DNA of 40,833 nt from an uncultured Pseudomonadota bacterium. Its GTDB lineage: Bacteria > Pseudomonadota > Gammaproteobacteria > Methylococcales > Methylomonadaceae. This document shows positions 7,958 through 17,554 of the stretch, one piece after another. The stretch covers positions 1 to 40,833 of the forward strand of contig CAIQZX010000083.1 of assembly GCA_903876445.1 (NCBI GenBank), read 5' to 3'. The translations under genes and the position numbers were made by a program. Below the pieces are notes generated by a model. That model did no database searches and was not told the origin of the DNA. It saw only the letters and a list, made by a program, of their open reading frames with translations. Position 1 is the first letter of the stretch, and each line of letters starts with the position of its first letter.

Positions 7958-9637
7958 ATGAAATTATCTAAATTAACATTTGCGATTGCCACGACCTTAA
8001 CAGCAAGTGTCACAACGTCAGCATTCGCTATCGATTTATATGTCGATACAAAAACCAAACAAATTTATACCGAATCTGGCGCGGGTAGACAACGCTTAGG
8101 TTCTTTTGAACAAGTTCAAGAAGGCGTGCCAGTCAAAAGTGGCGGCGATGTTTCTGAATTACGCAGCAAATTAGAATTACAAGACAACCAAATCAAAGCG
8201 TTAGAAGAACACGCAAAAGCCTCTGAAGAAGAAGGCGTTGTTGAAATCAAAAAAGACGGCGGCATCGAATTCAAAAGCCGTGACGGTAATTTCAAAATGG
8301 CTGTAAACGGTCGTATGCAAATTGATTCGCAAATGAACGTGAATCAGGATTTAGCAAATAACTTTTTGCCAGACACAGCATTAGTTGCTGGTAATGATGC
8401 TACAGGTAAATCAGGTTCACCATTTTCTGCGGGTATGCCAGCGACATTAAACAATGGCGCAGCTCTTCGTCGCGCTCGTTTAGGTGTGGAAGGTACATTT
8501 TTCAAAAATACCGATTATAAATTTGAATATGATTTTACGCGCGGTAATGGTTTGAATGCTGGCGGTATTACGGATGCTTATGTTAGACAAAATTTCTCGA
8601 AACCATTTTCGATTAAATTCGGGGCGTTTAAAGAACCGTTTAGCATGGAAGAAGCAACCAGCAACCGTTACACCACGTTCATCGAACGTAACATGATGGT
8701 TAATACTTTTGTTGATAACTTGAATACTTACAAAGTGGGTGTTGGCGCGAACTATGCGGAAGAACGTTGGGGTGTAGCAACGTCTTTCCAAACAGAAGGC
8801 GTTGGTGGTTATAACAATGCCTATGGTTCGAATAATAAATTTGACTCCGCAACATCGGGCAGTGCAATTGGCGTGAATGGCGGTGTAAACCGTAATGGTG
8901 GTGGCGGTGATACAAGCTGGGAAGTGAACGCGCGTGTTATGGGTACGCCGTGGATGGAAAGCAAAACTAAATTTTTACACATTGGTGCGTCGGGTTCATA
9001 CGTTGACATCAATAATAACTACAAGTCAGATGGCTCATTCAGCAACGGCGGATTGGTTTTTGCTAACGGTATTGGCAGCAACGTAGACCGTTCAGGCATA
9101 TTAGGTACAGGAAATTTAACAGCCAACACAAAAGGTTCTGCTACATATCGTCAAGCTGATCACTTTACTCGCTTTGGTGCGGAATCGGCGTTAGTTTATG
9201 GACCTTTCTCAACACAAGGCGAATACATTCAAACCGATATTTCAGGTGCGGGTTATCATGATGAATCACTCAGTGGTTACTACACTTATGCGACTTATTT
9301 CTTAACTGGCGAATCGCGTGCTTATAAAAGTTCAACCGGTGCTTGGGACAGAATCAAACCAACACGCAATTTTGATATGAAAGGCGGTTGGGGTGCATGG
9401 GAAGTTGCAACAGGTTATGATTCAATCAACTTGAATGATGGCGTGATTAAAGGCGGTCGTGTATCAACCGCTAAATTGGGTGTGAATTGGTATCCAAACC
9501 CACACATGCGTATTATGGCTAACTATCTTCATGCGTTGGACATTAACACTGTAGGTTCTGCTGCTGGCGCACAAAGCCAAGCCTTCAATAACGCTGATTT
9601 AGACATCATCGAAACTCGTGTTCAGTTAGATTGGTAA
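7958..9637 (+). CDS. OprO/OprP-type (phosphate-selective family) outer-membrane porin
   Basis: The 559-residue protein starts with a signal peptide (cleavage after TTSAFA). A short mature N-terminus and a helical coiled-coil-like stretch (about residues 62-90, SELRSKLELQDNQIKALEEH) precede the OprP-type barrel. Family features are FKSRDGNFKMAVNGRMQID, ALRRARLGVEGTFFKNTDYK, PFSIKFGAFKEPFSMEE and the C-terminal LDIIETRVQLDW ending in an aromatic residue, as outer-membrane barrels do. Family members form trimeric anion channels; some take up phosphate or pyrophosphate. A Gly/Asn-rich loop of about 100 residues lies mid-protein. The upstream Pho-box array supports phosphate specificity. It is monocistronic with a strong terminator. 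Confidence 0.85.
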   Translation: MKLSKLTFAIATTLTASVTTSAFAIDLYVDTKTKQIYTESGAGRQRLGSFEQVQEGVPVKSGGDVSELRSKLELQDNQIKALEEHAKASEEEGVVEIKKDGGIEFKSRDGNFKMAVNGRMQIDSQMNVNQDLANNFLPDTALVAGNDATGKSGSPFSAGMPATLNNGAALRRARLGVEGTFFKNTDYKFEYDFTRGNGLNAGGITDAYVRQNFSKPFSIKFGAFKEPFSMEEATSNRYTTFIERNMMVNTFVDNLNTYKVGVGANYAEERWGVATSFQTEGVGGYNNAYGSNNKFDSATSGSAIGVNGGVNRNGGGGDTSWEVNARVMGTPWMESKTKFLHIGASGSYVDINNNYKSDGSFSNGGLVFANGIGSNVDRSGILGTGNLTANTKGSATYRQADHFTRFGAESALVYGPFSTQGEYIQTDISGAGYHDESLSGYYTYATYFLTGESRAYKSSTGAWDRIKPTRNFDMKGGWGAWEVATGYDSINLNDGVIKGGRVSTAKLGVNWYPNPHMRIMANYLHALDINTVGSAAGAQSQAFNNADLDIIETRVQLDW

Positions 9638-9657
9638 GATTACCTATTTTCTAGCTT

Positions 9658-9698
9658 AAAAAAGCCTCGCTGATAATTGTCGGCGGGGCTTTTTTTTG
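9658..9698 (+). terminator. Rho-independent terminator of the porin gene
   Basis: AAGCCTCGC pairs with GCGGGGCTT (one G-U pair) across a 12-nt loop and is followed by eight T residues, about 20 bp after the porin stop codon. Confidence 0.92.
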
Positions 9699-9787
9699 TT
9701 TGTGCAGATAAATGATGTTATGAATCTGGCAGGGCTTGCATTAAAATGTCACACCAAAATAATAATTAAATTAAATTTGAACACTTT

Positions 9788-10177
9788 ATGACTACAAAAC
9801 CTTCTAAAGAGTTAGAAACTTTTCCGAATCCAAAAACAGATCGTGATTACACTATTCGGTTTGATATTCCCGAATTTACTTGTCTGTGTCCAAAAACAGG
9901 GCAGCCGGATTTCGCCACGATTAAAATCGAATATGTGCCAGCGGAATTATGCGTTGAATTAAAATCACTGAAACTTTATATGTGGTCATTCCGTGACGAA
10001 GGGGCGTTTCATGAAGCCATTACCAACCAAATTTTAGATGACATTGTGCGCGTGATTGCGCCGAATTTCATGCGAGTTCGTGCAGATTTTTATGTTCGTG
10101 GTGGCATTTATACAACGGTTGTGGTTGAACATCGTAATCCTGCTTGGATTGTTCCTGAAACTGTCGCGTTGCCGTAA
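9788..10177 (+). CDS. queF: NADPH-dependent 7-cyano-7-deazaguanine reductase (short, unimodular QueF)
   Basis: Reduces preQ0 to preQ1 in queuosine tRNA modification. The 129-residue protein is the short YkvM-type Que[13 protein letters not shown] carries the thioimide-forming cysteine (Cys34) and the general-acid Asp41; [16 protein letters not shown] is the QueF signature; His75 and Glu76 in GAFHE correspond to the substrate-binding pair of the B. subtilis enzyme. Gammaproteobacteria such as E. coli usually have the long, two-module form, so the short type is a mild oddity. The next gene begins 6 bp after the stop. Confidence 0.94.
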   Translation: MTTKPSKELETFPNPKTDRDYTIRFDIPEFTCLCPKTGQPDFATIKIEYVPAELCVELKSLKLYMWSFRDEGAFHEAITNQILDDIVRVIAPNFMRVRADFYVRGGIYTTVVVEHRNPAWIVPETVALP

Positions 10178-10183
10178 ACATTT

Positions 10184-10462
10184 ATGTTACCGCCAAATTT
10201 CGCCGTCGCGCTTAAATACGACCATGAAAAAGACAACGCTCCGACCGTTACGGCAAAGGGCGCACGTTTGCTTGCGGATCAAATTTTAAAAATCGGGACA
10301 GAAAACGATGTGCCGATTTATAAAGATTCCGAATTAGTAAAAATGTTGTCGCAAATTCCGTTAGGTGATGAAATTCCACAAGAACTTTATCTTGCTGTCG
10401 CAGAAGTGATTGCTTTTGCTTATGGCTTGAGCGGCAAAACTATTCCAGAGAATCCCGCATGA
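10184..10462 (+). CDS. Stand-alone FlhB C-terminal (FlhB/HrcU-type switch) domain protein
   Basis: The 92-residue protein aligns with the cytoplasmic C-terminal fragment of FlhB/YscU export switches. The start PPNFAVALKYDHE resembles the sequence right after the autocleavage site (NPTHYAVALKYD in FlhB). NAPTVTAKGARLLADQI and VPIYKDSELVKMLSQIPLGDEIP then match the FlhB-CC core. It lacks the membrane part and the Asn of the NPTH site, so it looks like a pre-cleaved fragment. Such FlhB-like genes occur in many proteobacteria and in some species can partly replace FlhB-CC. It lies between queF (6 bp) and psd (ATGA overlap), away from any flagellar operon. Confidence 0.85.
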   Translation: MLPPNFAVALKYDHEKDNAPTVTAKGARLLADQILKIGTENDVPIYKDSELVKMLSQIPLGDEIPQELYLAVAEVIAFAYGLSGKTIPENPA

Positions 10463-11319
10463 CTTTAAAAAATATGATAGTCGAATTATCACAAACGCTT
10501 TTACCGCACCATTTGTTGTCGCAGTTTGTTAGTCGATTTACGCATTGTGAAACGGTTTGGTGGAAAAATTTTCTCACGCGCCAAATTATTCAACATTACG
10601 GCGTAAATATGGATGAAGCCGCAACGTCGGATTTGAATGCGTTTAAAAGTTTTAACGAATTTTTCACGCGAGAATTAAAAGTCGGCGCACGTCCTTTGAC
10701 AACAGAAGAGGGTGCAATTTCAAGTCCTGCCGATGGCGTTGTGAGTCAAGCCGGAAAAATTGAAAATGGCGATATTTTTCAAGCGAAAGGTAAAAGTTTC
10801 ACTGTTACAGATTTATTGGGCGGCGATTCGGAACGTGCTGAAAAATTCAATCATGGCGAATTCACGACAATTTATTTGTCACCAAAAGATTATCACCGTT
10901 TGCACATTCCGATTACCGGCACATTGCGCGAAATGGTTCATGTTCCCGGTCGTTTATTCAGTGTAAATGGCGCGACAACCGAAGCGGTAAATGGTTTATT
11001 TGCAAAAAATGAACGGGTTGTGGCGATTTTCGATACCGAAATTGGTCAAATGGCGTTGGTTTTGGTTGGTGCGATTTTTGTATCGAGTATTGAAACCGTT
11101 TGGCATGGTGTTGTAACGCCGCCATCGATTGAAAGCGTTAGAACATGGAAATATGAAACGGACGCGCCAACGTTGAAAATCGGTGAAGAAATGGGACGTT
11201 TTAATATGGGTTCAACAATTATCGTTCTTTTTGAAAAAGATAAAATGAATTGGAATGCGGACTTTATCGCCAATAAAGCGGTAAAAGTTGGCGAAAAAAT
11301 CGCGCAATTTACTGCCTAA
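10459..11319 (+). CDS. psd: Phosphatidylserine decarboxylase proenzyme
   Basis: Inner-membrane-associated enzyme making phosphatidylethanolamine; it self-cleaves to create a pyruvoyl group. At 286 residues it matches the type I family. The triad is present: Asp92 in SSPADGVV, His149 in DYHRLHIP and Ser252 in MGRFNMGST. The usual LGST is MGST here, but the Gly-Ser cleavage bond is intact. VLVGAIFVSSIETVWHG is the conserved core. The ATG overlaps the stop of the FlhB-like gene by 4 bp, so the three genes from queF form one transcript. Confidence 0.97.
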   Translation: MTLKNMIVELSQTLLPHHLLSQFVSRFTHCETVWWKNFLTRQIIQHYGVNMDEAATSDLNAFKSFNEFFTRELKVGARPLTTEEGAISSPADGVVSQAGKIENGDIFQAKGKSFTVTDLLGGDSERAEKFNHGEFTTIYLSPKDYHRLHIPITGTLREMVHVPGRLFSVNGATTEAVNGLFAKNERVVAIFDTEIGQMALVLVGAIFVSSIETVWHGVVTPPSIESVRTWKYETDAPTLKIGEEMGRFNMGSTIIVLFEKDKMNWNADFIANKAVKVGEKIAQFTA

Positions 11320-11380
11320 AATGTGAAACGTTAGTTTTGCCTAAATAATGTAAAAGAAAAAATACATAAATCGATGACAA

Positions 11381-13423
11381 ATGACTAAAATAAATCAAAT
11401 CAAATCATTTTTTTGGCTTGCTATTTTTACGCAAGTTATTCATGCAGAAAGCGAATTTACTGACGTGCCACTTGACCAGTTGATGGACGTTAAAGTTACG
11501 TCCATTACTAAAATGCCAATGTCGTTAAACAAATCACCCGTAACGGCTTATGTGATTTCACAAGATGAAATTTCTCGCAAAGGCTACCGTTTTTTAACCG
11601 ATATTTTGAAAAACATCCCTGATATTCACGTTGCGAATTTAGCATCTACTGAAAAAGCAGGCGTTGAAATTTATATTCGTGGCATTTTCGCTAACGATAA
11701 AATTACCGTTTTGATTGATGGTAATAAAATCAAAGCTCCCACAGGCGAACCCACCGCGTTTTTTCACACGATGCCGCTGCTTGATGTGAAACAAGTTGAA
11801 ATCAGTTTAGGTTCGTCATCGTCCATTTATGGCGGTGATGCGATGCTTGGTACAATCAATTTAGTCACTGAAACAGGCGACGGAATTAACGGCATAAAAG
11901 TTAAAGCAACAGGCGGCACGCAAGATACAGGGGAAGTTCAAGTTGCCGCTGGTAAAAAAATTAACGACGATATTAACGTGGCTTTATCGGGTAGTTTTCA
12001 TCGCAGCGCGTCAGAAGATTTAAAACAAAATTATCCCGAAATTTACGGCAAACTTGATAAAGTCGATTTAAGCGAACAAAACCACAACATTCATTTCAAA
12101 GCTAATTACAAAGATTTAACGCTGAATTATTACCGCATTTATAACAACGCAAATACCAGTACGTCGTTTAATCCGGCACAACCTATTAAATATGATTATT
12201 CGGGCAAAGCCTTTTTTGCCACCATCAATCAAATGGCAAACGCCACTTATAACTTAGAAATCAATCCATTTTGGCAAGCCAAATCCAGTTTGAGTTATGA
12301 AAGCACTGAATTAGAACCGGATTCGAGTTATCGTGCTTGGGGTGCAATCGCACCAACTTCTTGGATGGGCGATGCAATGCGTTTTTCTGAAACGGTTGCT
12401 TATTTAAAAGGCGACCTTAACTGGTTAAGCGGTATTGAATTGAGTTTTATGGATTCAACGCCTAAAAATAACACTGATCCCAGTTCACTGATTAAAAATA
12501 CCAGTTACGAAAATTACGCCGTTTATAGCCAAATAAATTACGATTTAACACAAACACTCGCGTTAAACGGGTCGTTACGAATGGATGCCGATTCACGTTA
12601 CACACCAAGTGTTAATCCGCGTCTTGGTTTTTCGTGGCAAGCGTTTAAAACCTTACGTTTCTTTGGCGCGTGGGGAACATCTTATATTGCTCCTTCGCCT
12701 TATTTGATTTATGAATCGTGGAATACACCAGCCGATCCCATTTATCACCGCGCAAATTTACATCTTCAACCTGAAAAGATGATGACTTCTGAATTAGGTT
12801 TGAATGCCGAGCCGTTCAAAAATAATGCGTTTAAATTATCGGGATTTTATACACAAGGCAAAGATATTGTGCGTGTCGTTAATAACGTTTTCACAGGCAA
12901 ACCGAATATCAATGATAATTTAGCCACGTCTGAAACGTATGGTCTGCAAGTAGGTGATTCACAACGTTTTGAAAATGGCATTAGTGCTGATGTGAATTAC
13001 GTTTACACGTTAGGTCAACAAAATGCCGAAAAATTAACCAAAATGGTTGGCATGACCAATGCGCCTGAAAATATGATTAAAAGTAACGTCGAGTATTCGC
13101 TTGATAAATTTACGTTTAGATTTACGGGACGTTGGTTTGATAAAGTCAGAACGCACGAATCGAATACGATTTATAAAGGTGAAAGAATGCACGGTGCAAC
13201 GGTCTTTGATTCAAATGTGCATTACGCTTTGCCGTTGCAATCGGCTGAATTCAGCATTGATTTGGGCGCAACGAATTTACTGGATACGAAATACTATAAC
13301 GTGAATATGAATGATAATTTTGCCGTCATTCCATTGCCGGATGGTAGCGCGTTGAGCGGTGGTTTACCACGTTTGCCACAGGAAACGCGCCGCCTTTATT
13401 TAACGGTTGGATTGTCGTATTAA
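11381..13423 (+). CDS. TonB-dependent outer-membrane receptor
   Basis: The 680-residue protein has a signal peptide (cleavage after QVIHA), then an N-terminal segment PLDQLMDVKVTSITKMPMSL typical of receptors that accompany YfiR/kinase cassettes. A plug domain follows (about residues 45-165; ISRKGYRFLTDILKNIPDI, VEIYIRGI, SSSSIYGGDAMLGTINLVT), then a 22-strand-type barrel. The C-terminus TRRLYLTVGLSY ends in an aromatic residue. No substrate can be read from sequence and no Fur box was seen in the short 61-bp upstream gap. It is the first gene of a signalling cassette and ends 46 bp before yfiR, so sensing or uptake of the inducing ligand is plausible. Confidence 0.92.
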   Translation: MTKINQIKSFFWLAIFTQVIHAESEFTDVPLDQLMDVKVTSITKMPMSLNKSPVTAYVISQDEISRKGYRFLTDILKNIPDIHVANLASTEKAGVEIYIRGIFANDKITVLIDGNKIKAPTGEPTAFFHTMPLLDVKQVEISLGSSSSIYGGDAMLGTINLVTETGDGINGIKVKATGGTQDTGEVQVAAGKKINDDINVALSGSFHRSASEDLKQNYPEIYGKLDKVDLSEQNHNIHFKANYKDLTLNYYRIYNNANTSTSFNPAQPIKYDYSGKAFFATINQMANATYNLEINPFWQAKSSLSYESTELEPDSSYRAWGAIAPTSWMGDAMRFSETVAYLKGDLNWLSGIELSFMDSTPKNNTDPSSLIKNTSYENYAVYSQINYDLTQTLALNGSLRMDADSRYTPSVNPRLGFSWQAFKTLRFFGAWGTSYIAPSPYLIYESWNTPADPIYHRANLHLQPEKMMTSELGLNAEPFKNNAFKLSGFYTQGKDIVRVVNNVFTGKPNINDNLATSETYGLQVGDSQRFENGISADVNYVYTLGQQNAEKLTKMVGMTNAPENMIKSNVEYSLDKFTFRFTGRWFDKVRTHESNTIYKGERMHGATVFDSNVHYALPLQSAEFSIDLGATNLLDTKYYNVNMNDNFAVIPLPDGSALSGGLPRLPQETRRLYLTVGLSY

Positions 13424-13441
13424 ATGCGTTATTGCGTCATT

Positions 13442-13479
13442 TCTACAATAATGAATCTTATCTACAATAATGAATCTTA
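13442..13479 (+). repeat. Perfect 19-bp tandem duplication containing a start codon
   Basis: TCTACAATAATGAATCTTA occurs twice back to back (13442-13460 and 13461-13479). Each copy holds ATGAATCTTAT, so there are two possible starts, at 13451 and 13470, out of frame because 19 is not a multiple of three. Only the second opens the YfiR frame; the first gives a 34-codon ORF ending at 13555. Neither has a good Shine-Dalgarno. Confidence 0.95.
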
Positions 13480-13997
13480 TCTCACGCATTTTACCTATTT
13501 TAATTTTACTGGTTGGATTAGTTCTTCCGGTCGCACCGCTTCGCGCGGCGGATGATATAACGGATAGAGAAAATAAAATCAAAATTGCGTATTTGTTTCA
13601 TTTCAGCCAATTTACTGAGTGGGCAATAAAGCCAACTGTTTTTACTTATTGTGTTTACGATGATGAACATTTCAGTGAATTATTAAAACGTTCTTATGTG
13701 AATAAAATGCTCGGCGAATCAAAAGTTAATGTCATTCCAATTGATGCACAATCAAATTTGGATAATTGCCAATTAGTGTATTTTCCAAATGCTATCTCAG
13801 CCGAGTTACTCGCGCGAATCCGAAAAAAGCCGATTCTTTCTGTTGGTGGACAAAAAAACATTCTTGAGCAAGGGATTATTTATTTATTTGAAGAAGACGA
13901 GAAAGTGCGTTTTTTCATCAATAATAGTTCTGCGATTGCAGCGGGCTTAAAAATCAGCTCGCAATTGCTGTCACTCTCAAAAGAGCCATCGTTATGA
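13470..13997 (+). CDS. YfiR-family periplasmic regulator (DUF4154)
   Basis: The 175-residue protein has a signal peptide (hydrophobic core [18 protein letters not shown], cleavage near RAA). The mature part is typical of Yfi[17 protein letters not shown] at the start, [11 protein letters not shown] and NCQLVYFP in the middle, and [19 protein letters not shown] and [22 protein letters not shown] at the end. In Pseudomonas YfiR is a periplasmic inhibitor that binds the periplasmic domain of the diguanylate cyclase YfiN. Here the next gene, coupled by an ATGA overlap, is a kinase with a YfiN-like periplasmic domain, its likely partner. Two cysteines (in TYCVYDD and DNCQLV) could form a disulfide. 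The start lies inside the 19-bp duplication. Confidence 0.9.
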   Translation: MNLISRILPILILLVGLVLPVAPLRAADDITDRENKIKIAYLFHFSQFTEWAIKPTVFTYCVYDDEHFSELLKRSYVNKMLGESKVNVIPIDAQSNLDNCQLVYFPNAISAELLARIRKKPILSVGGQKNILEQGIIYLFEEDEKVRFFINNSSAIAAGLKISSQLLSLSKEPSL

Positions 13998-16609
13998 TTT
14001 TGAAAAATAAATCAATTAAATCCAAAATTATTTTCATTACGGCATTAAGCAGTAGTATTGCGTTGATGACATTTAGCTGTATTTTGTTTTTTTACGAAAT
14101 CAATTTTGCAAAAGATGATTTAATTCGTAACTTACAAACGCAGGTCGAAATTATTGCTGAAAATAGTTTAGCGTCCTTAGCATTTATGGACAGCTCAACG
14201 ACACGGAAAACGTTAGGCGCGTTAAAACATAACAATGACATACTTTACGCGGGATTATATAGTCCGCAACAAGAGCTTTTAGATGCTTATCGAAAAGAAA
14301 CGTATCACGAAAAAATTACGTTTGCAGAAGGTCAAATTCAAAATTCTCCGCATTTAAAAAATACGGGAAGTTTTATTGAAATTATTCATCCTATTTATTT
14401 AAACGGTGAATTATTAGGTTATTTAGTTCTGCACGCTGATTTTTTATCGCTTGAACAAAAACTACTTGATTACCTGACAATTATTTTGTTTGCGTTTTGC
14501 GCGACGTTATTGATTGCGATGTTTTTATCGTTATATTTGCAATCTATTGTGTCACGTCCAATCATACGACTTTCTAATTTTATTCATGACATGACACATT
14601 CAAAAAGTTATTCCGATCATGTCGTTAAAGAAAATGATGATGAATTTGGATTGTTAGTTGATGCGTTTAATGAAATGTTAGTGCAGCTTAATTTCAGTTT
14701 TGAACAACGTAATGAAGCGGAACGCGCGTTGTCACATCATCTTACGCACTTGCAAGATATTGTTGATGAACAAACGCTAGATTTACAAAAAGCCTTAATT
14801 GCGGCGGATTCAGCTAATCATTCAAAATCCGAATTTTTAGCGAATATGAGTCACGAAATTCGCACGCCGATGAATGCGATTATTGGTATGGCGCATTTAG
14901 CACAAAAAACGACTTTAACGGAAAAACAACGTTCTTACTTAGATACAATCGGCAGCGCGGCGAATTCGTTATTGACGATTATTAACGATATTTTAGATTT
15001 TTCTAAAATTGAAGCCGGTAAATTATTTTTAGAAAATGCGGAATTTTTGCTGGATAAAGTGATTGCTAATTTGCTTAATATGCTGAAAGTCAAAGCCGAA
15101 CAGAAAAAAATACAGCTCAATGTCAACATTTCACCCGACACGCCTCGCTATCTTATTGGCGATTCACTGCGTTTAGGACAAATTTTAATTAACTTAGTTA
15201 ATAATGCGGTGAAATTTACAGAATTTGGCGAAGTAGTTATTGCGATTGAATCAAAAAAATTACACGGAAATTTTGTTGAATTGTGTTTTTCAATACGAGA
15301 TACCGGAATTGGCATGAGTGACGCGCAAATTGACGCATTGTTTCAGCCATTTTCACAAGCAGACTCTTCGACAACACGGAAATATGGTGGCACGGGTTTA
15401 GGCTTAACCATTTCAAAGCAACTCGTGGAATTGATGAAAGGCGAAATTACTGTGAAAAGTGTTTTAGGAAAAGGCAGTACGTTCAGTTTTAGTGTAAACT
15501 TAGAAACGGCAGTAAATCAGAATAATCGTCAAAATATCCAGAAGGTTAAAGAAGTTGAAATCCTGAATCCCAATATAAATTGCGGCATCAAACGGATTTT
15601 ATTGGTGGAAGATAATGAAATCAATCAACAAGTGGCGACGGAATTATTAGAGGAAATGAATTTCGAAGTTTCTATTGCGAATAACGGACAAGAAGGATTA
15701 AAACTTGCGTTGAGTGAAACTTTTGATTTGATTTTCATGGATATTCAAATGCCAATTATGGACGGACTAACGGCGACACGACTTATTCGCGCTGAACCCA
15801 AATTAGATGCCGTGCCAATTATCGCCATGACCGCACACGCTATGCAGGGTGATAGAGAAAAAAGTTTATCCTCTGGCATGAATGATCATTTAACAAAACC
15901 GATTAGTGTTGATAAATTAGTTAGCATTTTGAATCGTTGGTTAACGACAGATGAACAAATTGTTAAATCGTCTAAAACTTATTCCGATGTTCCGAATTAT
16001 TTACCGGCAGAATTACCACCTTTTGATTTAGTTCAAGCGAGAGAATTTACAGGAAATAATCCAAAATTATTGCATCAATTATTATTAAGTTTTGCAGTAA
16101 ATTATGGCAATTCCGCAAACGAATTACAGCAATGGTTATTGGACAAAGAGTTCACAAACATTAAGCAATTAGCGCATTCTATTAAAGGGATGGCTGGAAC
16201 ATTAGCGGCACACAATTTAAGGCAAGCTGCCGTAGAATTGGAGCTTGCATTGAATTACAAAAAATTTGAGAATCTCGACACTTTTGTGAATGACTTGAAA
16301 AAATGTTTAACGTCAGCGGTTGAAGCTGCCGCGTCATTGCCACCGTTACCCGAAAAAACAAATGAAAAAATAAGTCTCGATGTGAAATTGAATGACGAAG
16401 AAATGTTAGCGTTGTTAACACAATTTCATAATTCACTTAGCAGCAACCATTTTAATGCGGTTGTTTTATTCGAAAAATTAAAATTTGATTTGATATGTCA
16501 TGGTTTCGATAAAGAAGTTCAGGAATTAACGAAATTTTTAGATGCTTTAAATTTTAAATCCGCATTACCTATTTTAGACCGTATCAACTTTTCCTTATTT
16601 AAGGGTTAA
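13994..16609 (+). CDS. Hybrid sensor histidine kinase: CHASE8-like, HAMP, HisKA, HATPase, REC, HPt
   Basis: The 871-residue inner-membrane kinase has helices at about 13-35 and 157-180 flanking a periplasmic domain. Its [20 protein letters not shown] pattern resembles the CHASE8 domain of YfiN. A HAMP region (about 181-235) and a coiled coil follow. The HisKA H-box has phospho-acceptor His287 ([11 protein letters not shown]). The HATPase part shows [19 protein letters not shown] and [11 protein letters not shown] receiver domain carries Asp583 ([11 protein letters not shown]), and a C-terminal HPt domain has His728 ([10 protein letters not shown]). This is a complete four-step phosphorelay in one chain. 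It overlaps yfiR by 4 bp and is followed 2 bp later by the REC-GGDEF gene, its likely output. Confidence 0.93.
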   Translation: MILKNKSIKSKIIFITALSSSIALMTFSCILFFYEINFAKDDLIRNLQTQVEIIAENSLASLAFMDSSTTRKTLGALKHNNDILYAGLYSPQQELLDAYRKETYHEKITFAEGQIQNSPHLKNTGSFIEIIHPIYLNGELLGYLVLHADFLSLEQKLLDYLTIILFAFCATLLIAMFLSLYLQSIVSRPIIRLSNFIHDMTHSKSYSDHVVKENDDEFGLLVDAFNEMLVQLNFSFEQRNEAERALSHHLTHLQDIVDEQTLDLQKALIAADSANHSKSEFLANMSHEIRTPMNAIIGMAHLAQKTTLTEKQRSYLDTIGSAANSLLTIINDILDFSKIEAGKLFLENAEFLLDKVIANLLNMLKVKAEQKKIQLNVNISPDTPRYLIGDSLRLGQILINLVNNAVKFTEFGEVVIAIESKKLHGNFVELCFSIRDTGIGMSDAQIDALFQPFSQADSSTTRKYGGTGLGLTISKQLVELMKGEITVKSVLGKGSTFSFSVNLETAVNQNNRQNIQKVKEVEILNPNINCGIKRILLVEDNEINQQVATELLEEMNFEVSIANNGQEGLKLALSETFDLIFMDIQMPIMDGLTATRLIRAEPKLDAVPIIAMTAHAMQGDREKSLSSGMNDHLTKPISVDKLVSILNRWLTTDEQIVKSSKTYSDVPNYLPAELPPFDLVQAREFTGNNPKLLHQLLLSFAVNYGNSANELQQWLLDKEFTNIKQLAHSIKGMAGTLAAHNLRQAAVELELALNYKKFENLDTFVNDLKKCLTSAVEAAASLPPLPEKTNEKISLDVKLNDEEMLALLTQFHNSLSSNHFNAVVLFEKLKFDLICHGFDKEVQELTKFLDALNFKSALPILDRINFSLFKG

Positions 16610-16611
16610 TA

Positions 16612-17526
16612 ATGCAAAATTCCGAAGCGATTGTCCCAAGTATATTGATTGTCGATGATGATCCTAAAAACATTCGCTTGTTAGCCAGTCTTTTTGAAGA
16701 TGATTACGACATTTTATTTGCGACCGATGGCAAGAAAGCCTTAGAAATTGCGTTACATGAAAAACCGGATTTGATTTTACTTGATGTTATGATGCCTGAA
16801 ATGGATGGTTATCAAGTTTGTAAGACATTAAAAAACGACGCATTAACTACTGAAATTCCTATTATTTTTATTACTGCGAATTCGAGTGTTAATGAAGAAA
16901 TTCATGGTTTAGAAATTGGCGCATCGGATTACATTAGCAAACCTTTTTGTCCTGCGATTGTGAAAATTCGAGTACGAAATCAACTTGAATTAAAACAAGC
17001 GCGTGAAAAATTAACACGTTTGACGATTACGGATGGTTTAACGGGTATTGCAAATCGCCGTTGTTTTGATCAGCAACTCAAAAAAGAGTGGATTCGTGCT
17101 AGTCGAATGAATCAATCGCTTGCTGTAGTGATGATTGATGTCGATTGGTTTAAAAAATATAACGACCATTATGGGCATCAAGCCGGTGACGAGTGTTTGC
17201 GAAAAGTAGCACAAACGTTGGCTTATTCGGCTAAACGCAGCAGTGATTTTGTGGCGCGATATGGTGGCGAAGAATTTGCGCTAATTTTACCAATGACTCA
17301 CACACAAGCCGCCTTAATAGTTGCTCAAAATATCTGTGTGGCATTGAGTGATTTAAATTTACCGCATGAAAAATCGGATTTTGGCAAAGTAACGTTGAGC
17401 ATCGGCGTAGCAATCGAAATCCCTTCTTCAAATGTGCCTCCCGAGAGCTTGATTGATAATGCGGATAAAGCGTTATACATCGCAAAACATAGTGGTCGCA
17501 ATCAGGCTACTTTATTTACAGGCTAA
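16612..17526 (+). CDS. Response-regulator diguanylate cyclase (REC-GGDEF)
   Basis: The 304-residue protein joins an N-terminal receiver domain (IVDDDPKNIRLLA; phospho-acceptor Asp58 in LLDVMMPEMDGY; Lys in ISKPF) to a GGDEF domain. The catalytic motif is GGEEF at residues 218-222. An intact inhibitory I-site RSSD (209-212) sits exactly five residues upstream. DGLTGIANRRCFDQQL and IDVDWFKKYNDHYGHQAGD are standard, so c-di-GMP synthesis with product inhibition is expected. This is the PleD/WspR-like layout with a single receiver. The gene is 2 bp after the hybrid kinase, which is presumably its phosphodonor through the HPt domain. smc starts 28 bp after its stop. Confidence 0.95.
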   Translation: MQNSEAIVPSILIVDDDPKNIRLLASLFEDDYDILFATDGKKALEIALHEKPDLILLDVMMPEMDGYQVCKTLKNDALTTEIPIIFITANSSVNEEIHGLEIGASDYISKPFCPAIVKIRVRNQLELKQAREKLTRLTITDGLTGIANRRCFDQQLKKEWIRASRMNQSLAVVMIDVDWFKKYNDHYGHQAGDECLRKVAQTLAYSAKRSSDFVARYGGEEFALILPMTHTQAALIVAQNICVALSDLNLPHEKSDFGKVTLSIGVAIEIPSSNVPPESLIDNADKALYIAKHSGRNQATLFTG

Positions 17527-17554
17527 GTGGATTTTTTCTAACATTTTAATCTCT

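Noticed and set aside
10999-11250. Psd as an inactive homologue because LGST is MGST
   Set aside because: The Gly-Ser cleavage bond, Asp92 and His149 are intact, so the change at the first position is probably harmless.
17453-17554. Upstream start for smc given in the ORF track
   Set aside because: It lies inside the diguanylate cyclase gene; the residues before VKLEKIKLSGF do not match SMC proteins.
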